Shown piece after piece: positions 56,897 to 64,000 of a stretch of DNA of 64,000 nt. Every line of letters starts with the position of its first letter. Position 1 is the first letter of the stretch. Made by a program: the position numbers and the translations under genes. This DNA is from Mesorhabditis belari (Eukaryota > Nematoda > Chromadorea > Rhabditida > Rhabditidae): assembly GCA_958450365.1 (NCBI GenBank), contig CAUEEP010000927.1:1293001-1357000 (forward strand), given 5' to 3'. The notes under the pieces were generated by a model, which had not been told where the DNA came from, did not search any database, and worked only from the letters and a program-made list of their open reading frames with translations.

Positions 56897-57713
56897 AATC
56901 AAAATTTGAGATCTAGAAAACATTTCTTTAATTATGGCTCGATCTGATAAATAACTTAAAGAATATTAGGAATGAATACATTAAATTTGAATGATTATCA
57001 TTTTATCTAAATGATTATCATTTTATCTAAATTTCTTTTCATTTTCACAAATTTTGAAAGCAATCCTAGATAATGAAGTCTAGATCTAGACCAAAGATCC
57101 GTTCTTCTCAATTCGCGTTCCCTTCCACCCGATCCTTTTCATTCTTTTCCATTCCTATCCTCATCTCAACCCCGCATTCCCCATCTGCCATCCACAATTT
57201 CCCCAATCATATATTGCTTTCTTTTTTCCTTTCCTTTTTCCTTTCCTTTTTCCTTTTTCTTCATCTCAATCTTGTTTCCCTTTACAATAAACAAGCAGGA
57301 AATAGTTGCTGGAGGGAAGAATTTGAGTGTTCTCATGCAATTCAAACCCAGGAACTTATAAAAGAAAAGAAATTAACAGAAAGAGCTATTGATGAAGCTG
57401 AGTTTATGTAGGATATTCAGATTTTACAAATATTCATTAAATTAGAATGATTATCATTTAATCTAAATTTCTAATCGGCTTGAAAGCAAAACAATTTGAA
57501 ATTTTTGCACATACACTCGTTTCATTTCAATTTTTATCCCTCAATTTTTCCTATATCGTTTCTCTGATTGAAAAGCTACATAATAGTTACCGTATTTTCT
57601 CTAATAGTAGTGCACCCCAGCAAGCTGAGTTGATGAATATTTTACGGGTTCCAAAGTTTTCACAGAAGCTCAACACTTAAATCTCCCACTAGATCTCATT
57701 TTCAGCTACATTT
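56897..57713. repeat. Long duplicated segment, copy 2
   Basis: It matches 53080-53880 but with the two blocks in the other order (short block first). It contains an open frame from 57073 ending EECS-type residues, then HAIQTQELIKEKKLTERAID and EAEFM, also present in copy 1 on the same strand. The repeat of the same coding-like stretch in three places suggests a captured exon, but I do not recognise the protein. Confidence 0.8.
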
Positions 57714-57809
57714 CCCACCCTACATCGATAGGTTCTGGTAAGCGGTTCTCGAGATTTCGAGGAATTTAGGCGACACTCAGGGTGCACTACTATTAGAGAA
57801 AATAAGGTA
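57587..57809. mobile_element. MITE (taccgtattttctctaatag family, 220-bp subtype)
   Basis: Complete copy from taccgtattttctctaatag to ctattagagaaaataaggta, with the usual interior. Confidence 0.9.
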
Positions 57810-60800
57810 TATGTGAATTGTTGCGAATTGTTGAGCTATAAAATAGTTTTACTTTAGACTTTACATTAGTTGAACAGGCTAAACCTGTGCAAGACATCTA
57901 ATTTAAGGAAATGCAAATTTTGCAGAGCTATAACAAGAAATTATCAATGAATTTTTAATAATTATTAAATCAATAAACTTCCTTCAAAACAAACATCAAA
58001 GAAAAACAAAAAATGGGCCATAGTAAAAGCTTTTCCTTTTCCGGAGATTGGTACAATTCAGCCAAAAGGCTAATTGAGCACAAGTCGATACATTGGGGAG
58101 AGCAAAGTAACTAGATTTTTATAGATTTCGAGAGAAATTAAGTTTTTTCAGAGATCTGATTGGAAATGAGTTGATGAGTCAAATAGCAGTTTCCTGTTTG
58201 TTTTCTATTTTTCGAAATGACATGAGCAAGCATCGAAGGTGGTTAGTGAGTCAATTAAGTAGAAAAGTTGGAAAGAATCTTAATGTGGCGAATTGCCACT
58301 GCTCTGCAGTTAGTCAAAAAGTCAATACAAGTTAAAGTTCAAAGTTGCTGGATAAACTACCGTAATCAGTCACTAAATGATACTCAGCTGTCCGGTTGTT
58401 GTAGCTTGTATGCTTAAAAAACCCATTATTTAAGCTTTGCTTTTGAGTGAGTTTGTTGTTCTCCTTTTTTGTGCTTTATCATTCTTTTTTCACATTCAAG
58501 TGTTGATTTAATTGTGATAGTGCCAAGTTGCTCTAGTTTGAGCGAAGTTGCCCTAATAAGGGAAAGTTGGATAAATTATTACGTTTTCAAGAAGACCACC
58601 ATTGAACCACACCGAGACACGGTCTCGCAAGAAATTATATAGATCAAAACATCAACATACATTTCTTACACTTAATCTTTTATTCAAAAATCTTTCAAAA
58701 TATATTTTTCAGACCTTTTTAAATAATTTTAGTTTTAAATAGTTTTTCAATTGCAGAAAATCTTAAAACAAAACTGATTTAGACTTTAATTTAACTTGAA
58801 ATTTGTTTCGTTTGCAATAATAAGAGGATAATAAGAGGTGGAGGAAGTTTCAAGTTGAATTAAAGCCTAAATCAGTTTTGTTTCAAGGCAAGAGTGAGAA
58901 TGAAAATGATTGAAAATCAAATTCGAGTGTTCTCTGATTCGATTTCTAGAGTCATGGACAAAAGTCTTTTAACGTCAGTTTTTAGAAGTTTGTTCTTTGT
59001 ATATTTTGATCCAAATTTGACCAATTTGCAAACGGTTGAAAGATTTGTTCTTTTTATTTCAATTTTTATTTAAAGAGCTTATTATCTCTAATTTTAACAT
59101 TACAAAAAGATGGATTTGGACAAAAAGACAATTGACAATTTCTCAGGTGTCATGAGCCTTTTAAACCAACGTTAAAAGTTAAAGACTTTTGTCTGTATCC
59201 ATGACTGTATTTTCAATTCATGAGTAATAAGAATGACGAAAAAAAAACGGTTCAATGAATCAGTTGAAAAAATGAAAATGACAAAGGGAAATCTACTGTC
59301 TATCTACTGAAATCTATCTACTATTTTGTACCTTTGTACTTGCTAAAAATTTCAAAACCAATCCATTCTTGTCTTAAGCAAAATAGAGCTGATTTAGAGC
59401 AAAATAGAGCAAAATAGAGCTCAAAATAAAGCAAGAAAAAAAAGCTATTTTCTTTGAATGAAGAAGTAAACTTTTTTGGAATCTTGGAAACTCTTGAAAG
59501 TGATTTAAAAGCTTTAAAAGCTTTTAAAGCTAGAAAGTTTCAAACTTTTGCCTTTTTACGTAATGCATTCAAAGATCCCTCGATTTCATTCGTGGATTTC
59601 TCGTTTTTATTGCCGATTTGAGTCGAATAAAAGTGGAAACTGGTGACAAAAAATGTTGCAGACAAAAAAAAAGAATTTTCACCAAAAATGATCTTTGTTT
59701 TTTTGTGTTTAGACTGGTCAAAAGAAGCAAAACAGAAAAAAAAGACGTCATTTGATGAAATGCAAGCTTTAGTCAGACTTGGAATTGTCACAAAGCACAA
59801 AATAAAAATTGATCAAAGAATTGTCACAAAGCTTTGAAAACACGAAATTGTTTAGTCTAAATGAGGTCAAGTTTTCAGTTCTATTATTTAAAACGAAGGT
59901 TAACTAATGTAAAAGATTCTCTTTCTAAATATGATAAAGGAAATTTATTTTTAAAATTAATGCAATTGTCATAAAATGGAATCTTTTTGGAAAAGCGGAA
60001 CTAGCAAAGAGATGGAGAGCATGTGAGTGAGAGGCATTATCAACAAATGTCATCAAATGTCATCAAATCGATCAAATCGATCAAATCGGCCACCCACTCA
60101 TGCACAATCGTCTCTTTTATAGCAGAGATCACTTCAAGAAATTGAAAATGTTTTGGGATTCTTGGGGAAAATTGTTTTAAAGGTTTAAATTTAAGAAACA
60201 AATATCCGAAGAATCATTTTTATAGAATACCCTTTCGAGTACGGATGGTCAAAGTGATTTTTTAAGGCCAAAAAACTTTTGATGAAAACTATAAACCTGA
60301 AATTTTCTATTTTAATTTGTTCGTTCGTTCTTTATAAATCGTTCGAATTTTTTTCAGTCACGAGCTTTCATTTCTCGTGCTCAAAAATCAAAAGTTCATC
60401 TCTGTCTATCTTGATTTCAACGATTTGCTCAAATGTGACCTTGAAAGTATTATCTCCGTGCCACGATCTTTAACTTTAAATAATAAAACAAAGATCTCTG
60501 CATTGAATAGAAAATGTAGAACTGAAAAGCGGTGAAAAGTTAAAGGTTTATAACTTAACAGCTAAAAGCCATGACTATTCAAGCCAAGCCAGGATCTAGC
60601 TAAGCTAGAGGAAAGCCATAGCCAAAGGTTGGCTATGCTTTGGCTTAGATTAGAAAATGAAGAACAGACACGTCTTTTGATCTTTAATCAATTCAATTCT
60701 TAAAGCTTTTATTAACCAAAAATCCCTAATTTTTGATTGTTTTGACTAAAAAAAGTTTCCCAATCGCGACATTGCAAAAAGCAATCAATCCAAATAATAC

Positions 60801-61287
60801 CTTGTTCTTTGTGGCATTTTGCTGGTTTATGATGCTGGTTGTTAAGCTCTGATAGTGAATGATTTCCTCTAAAAGCTTCAAGTGAAATGAAAAGATAACA
60901 AAAAAAAACGAAAATTTGGCTTGTTTCTATTTTGCGATGTTGTTATTTTTCTCTCCTGGTTTCAGATAGGTAATTGAATCGAATGAAGGGCTGAGAAGTT
61001 TTGAGTGGAAAAATGTGTCAAGAACATTGCTAGATTAGGTAAAATTCTGTTGACAATTTAATTCCTATTCACTTTTCCTATTTCCTGTCTAAAAGTCTTC
61101 AATCATTAGATGAAATCACGAAATTTCTATTTTTGTTTTTTCATTTCTCAAGTGACTTTGATTAGGCAAAGAATACTCGCAATCAGTACCCATTTCAAAG
61201 TTTTAAAAGATGAAACTTCCGGAAAAATACCGGAAGTTTCATCCTTTAAAAAGTGACATCCTTTAACGTTAAATTTCTGATTTTATA
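57810..61287. other. No confident gene
   Basis: This is mostly AT-rich. Noted features are: a stretch shared with 14595-14650 at about 58590-58645 (attgaaccacaccgagacac); an inverted copy of the 27.3-kb repeat at about 58955-59205; aaaatagagc repeats at 59385-59425; and a small hairpin at 61210-61245 (gatgaaacttccgg / ccggaagtttcatc). A 64-codon plus-strand frame at 60279-60473 starts with a hydrophobic segment but has no support. Confidence 0.4.
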
Positions 61288-64000
61288 ATGTCTCTAGTAG
61301 GAAATTATCAATTTGTTTATCAACCATTTCTTGTTTTGCTAAATTGTTTGACTTTATTGTTTGCTGTTTGTTCGGCTAGACAGGGTTCATCGTTTTATTG
61401 GCTGCTTTACTCGCAAAGTGAGTTTCTCTGAAGTAAATATAGCTTTGTCTAAAAATTTACATTTAACTAAGTTTGTTTGTGATTTAAAAACTCAAGGATT
61501 AAAGACATAGATAGAATCTAAACCTTCTAAAGTTGAAGTGTTGCATTGAACCGGTTGAAGGCAGTCACCCAAAAGCAGTCACATTTTCAGTTTCAAATCA
61601 AGCTAAAACCAAAACAGTAGACTATTTTACATTTACCGTATTTCCTCTAATAGTAGTGCACCGAGCCGAGCCGAGTTGGTGGCTATTTCCCGGATTTCAA
61701 GCTTTTGCAGAAGCTCAACACTCTAATCCCCCACTAGATCTCATCGTCAGCTACATTTTCCGACCCCACATCGATGGGTTCTGATAAGCGGTTCTCGAGA
61801 TTTCGAGGAATTTAGGCGACGCTCTGGGTGCACTACTATTAGAGAAAATACGGTATTCCAAATTGCTTCTGATCACCGGGAAAACTTTAATTCCATCAAA
61901 AGATCAATTCGTATGAATTCCAACAAGAATTTGGGATGCACTAGAACTCAAACCTGATCTGTTTCTTACCAAATTTGATCTGACTCTGACCTTGATTACA
62001 GGTTCTAGGCCTAGTTAAATACTCCTAATTTTTTAGCGGTAAATCTACTACCGTATTTCCTCTAATAGTAGTGCGCCCCCGGCGAGCCGAGTTGGTGACT
62101 ATTTTACGGTCCAAAGTTTTCACAGAAGCTCAACACTCAAATCCCCCACTAGATCTCATCGTTAGCTACCTTTTCCAACCCCACATCGATAGGTTCTGAT
62201 AAGCGGTTCTCGAGATTTCGAGGAATTTAGGCGACGCTCAGGGTACACTACTATTAGAGAAAATACGGTAATTTATTTATTTAGTCTTCTCAATGGGCTG
62301 CAATTGTATGATGAGGACTCTTTTGACAGCAACGAGTGTCTTCGAGATTCTTCTAGATAATGGCGTCTTTCTCCTCTTCAATTTCTATTGTCAATACGCC
62401 TTTGCTATAATCACTTACACAGGAATTATCATCATAGCCTTGAATCGATTGCTGGCCGTTTTCCATCCGCTTCAGTATTCAAAGGTTTTTTTGGACAATC
62501 TGTTTAACTTGATTTTGTACTTCAATTCCGTACCTCACTACAGTATTCTGGGATAGATGCTGGGATAGATTCTGGGATAGATTCTGGGATAGATTCTGGG
62601 ATAGATTCTGGGATAGATTCTGGGATAGATTCACAAGCTAATGTATTCTCAAGTCAGCCCTAGTCAAACCAAGCTATGACTTAACTAAAACAAATCCAAG
62701 AATTGATCCAAAGTTTAAAGCAGTTTTTTCAATCTGAAACCTGCAAATCGCAATTTTAGGTGTTCTCCCTGGAGTTAACCTTTTACTACCTCATCCTGCA
62801 ATATGTCATTGCTTTTGGTGTGCCAATTTTTATTCTCTTTGGCCAAACCACCGTCACTAAAGTCGGCAATCAAACAATTGCCACGGCAAATGATCTCTCA
62901 AAAGTAAGCCAAGTTTTAGCATAAAATGATGAATTATATTACCGATCAAAATAAAATCCCCTCCAAAAAAGTGTCCCTTTTTTGGAAGCTTGTCACATTT
63001 TGTCTACTCATCGTACAAGCAAGTGCCATGGAGATTCTAAAAGCCCTTTTTTAGCTCTATAAGATGCACTAGAAGACTTTTAAGAATGCAAAGATTTGAG
63101 ACGATTTTTGATTTGAACGAAACAACGATTTGAATCAGAGATAAAAATTTATGTGCTTTTCAGGGTGATTTTTATCTATCGTAGACCCATCGAATCAATT
63201 TTAAACTGTGTTTTTTGAAAAGAGCGTATAAAATTGATCATAGAAAAGTGTTTTTCGAAATTTTTTAACGGTTCTCACTAGAAAAACAAGGCCGAAATGG
63301 AAATCCCCGCCTTAAGCTGCCTTTAGTGTAGCTCTGGGTTAACCACCAAATCCATTAGACGCTTCTCGGACTGTTTGTAGTGATTATTGTTGGTTTAGAT
63401 ATAATCTTTATTACAGCAATAATAGTTGGTTCAGTGGTTTGGGATTGGGAGAGTAGAGACGACTCCACGGCACATCCCGACAGCTCGTTCACATTGCTTT
63501 TATACAGAACTTTGGCGTTGGTCTCGTCTTGCACACAATGGAGTTGAACGGATAGCGAGGCTTTTGTGCTAATTAACCTTTTTTTAAGTGTTTTTATTGA
63601 ATTTAATAATATTAACTATTAATAATAATATTAATAATAATTTAATAATAATATTAACCCCATTTAAAAGCTTCAAAATCTCACAAGAATTCTTTACTTT
63701 TGCTTTTCAATAATATTGCAGCTTTCAGTCTTGATGCTAAGCTTGAAAATTTAAAAGTATAACTTGCTAGATCTTAATTAAAGTGATAAAAACACTAAAA
63801 AGCGCTTTCAGAATCTTCATGGTAGATGCTTGTAAGATGACTAGACAAAATGTTACAAGCCTCCAAAGAAGGGACACTTTTTTGAGGGGTTATAATTTTG
63901 ATCAGTACTGTATTTATTTAGGTGATTTGGTGGTCAATAGCCGGAATCCTAGTCTTCTGTATGCTCATTTCAATCATCGTCAATCTGTTGACCGTTTGTA
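61288..64000 (+). CDS. Nematode serpentine chemoreceptor (Srg-superfamily type), 5' part
   Basis: This is a putative chemosensory GPCR. Exons are 61288-61417 (MSLVGNYQFVYQPF, TM1, SSFYWLLYSQ), 62285-62484 (TM2, and TM3 ending IIALNRLLAVFHPLQYSK), 62760-62903 (TM4, FYYLILQYVIAFGVPIFIL) and 63922 to beyond 64000 (TM5, VIWWSIAGILVFCMLISIIV). All phases match. The NRLxAV motif after TM3 in place of DRY is typical of these receptors and parallels TAFNRFCAIV in the gene at 30134. TM6, TM7 and the stop lie outside the window. Intron 1 holds two MITEs, and intron 3 is almost wholly a Tc1-like element. No frame break is seen in the visible part. Confidence 0.85.
61634..61855. mobile_element. MITE (taccgtatttcctctaatag family) in chemoreceptor intron 1
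   Basis: Complete copy; ends are taccgtatttcctctaatag and ctattagagaaaatacggta, and the interior is shared with 43431 and 62049. Confidence 0.9.
62049..62270. mobile_element. MITE (taccgtatttcctctaatag family) next to a splice acceptor
   Basis: Complete copy ending tacggta at 62270. The splice acceptor of exon 2 (atttatttatttag, ending at 62284) begins immediately after, leaving only 14 bp of non-MITE intron. Confidence 0.9.
62537..62632. repeat. 16-bp minisatellite (gattctgggatagatt)
   Basis: About six copies of ctgggatagattctgg-type sequence occur in chemoreceptor intron 2. Confidence 0.95.
62939..63912. mobile_element. Non-autonomous Tc1-like element filling chemoreceptor intron 3
   Basis: The left end gatcaaaataaaatcccctc ... 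aagtgtcccttttttgga ... cttgtcacattttgtctact and the right end (complement of tagacaaaatgttacaagcc, aagggacacttttttgaggg, ttataattttgatcagtact) form imperfect inverted repeats of about 85 bp. The interior has a GC-richer stretch at 63440-63570 and no transposase motif. The element ends about 10 bp before the exon 4 acceptor. Confidence 0.75.

Noticed and set aside
60376..60468. Minus-strand exon-like stretch ending HGDNTFKVTFEQIVEIKIDR ... stop
   Set aside because: It alternates like a beta-strand and has an AG before it, but no upstream exon could be joined and the acceptor (ttaaag) is poor.
63440..63570. GC-richer patch in the Tc1-like element considered as an LTR or RNA gene
   Set aside because: No direct repeat partner, primer-binding site or tRNA fold could be seen.

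Overview
This is a low-GC, repeat-rich nuclear window from a nematode, probably a rhabditid-type worm. The evidence is: short-exon genes with TTTCAG/TTTTAG acceptors; ATG codons placed directly after an acceptor-like TTTTAG or TTCAG (possible trans-splicing); nematode-type chemoreceptors; (TTAGGC)n-type telomeric repeat; and many mariner, Tc1 and MITE copies. Most of the 64 kb is repeat. I assembled five protein-coding genes exon by exon from reading frame, splice sites and matching intron phases. No CRISPR array, operon of bacterial type or viral genome is visible.

Layout. (1) 0.7-8.15 kb, minus strand: a peptide GPCR resembling vasopressin/oxytocin (nematocin) receptors, with TM1-TM6 readable and TM7 and the N-terminus not found. 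Its introns hold foldback elements, two mariners, palindromic MITEs and a tRNA-derived array. (2) 8.2-30 kb: no convincing host gene. It is filled with minisatellites, MITEs, mariner fragments, a decayed DD37D (maT-like) transposon at 23.7-24.7 kb and a 28S rRNA fragment at 26.75 kb. (3) 30.13-32.60 kb, plus strand: a serpentine chemoreceptor with six joined exons that appears to lack TM4. (4) 32.9-39.2 kb: a mosaic of duplicated blocks, tRNA-derived SINE-like copies and MITEs. (5) 39.21-43.42 kb, plus strand: a ten-exon GT8 (glycogenin-like) glycosyltransferase with a C-terminal membrane domain. Copies of its exon 5 lie both in its own intron and, in antisense, just upstream. (6) 44.12-45.38 kb: a full-length mariner with an intact 339-codon transposase. 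(7) 45.58-51.79 kb, minus strand: an eight-exon alpha-carbonic anhydrase with all zinc ligands. (8) 52-61 kb: duplicated segments, MITEs and satellites with no confident gene. (9) 61.29 kb to the right edge, plus strand: another serpentine chemoreceptor, TM1-TM5, running off the window; its introns are occupied by MITEs and a Tc1-like element.

The genes do not form an evident pathway: a neuropeptide receptor, two chemoreceptors, a membrane glycosyltransferase and a carbonic anhydrase, separated by mobile DNA. The most unusual signals are: a tRNA-derived SINE-like family in which the D-arm/anticodon region of one copy has become a minisatellite; an antisense copy of GT8 exon 5 with its splice acceptor just upstream of the GT8 start; two interstitial telomere-repeat blocks that carry the same ~130-bp module; and a chemoreceptor whose TM4 exon seems replaced by duplicated transposon debris. 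All assignments come from reading the sequence; no database search was run.
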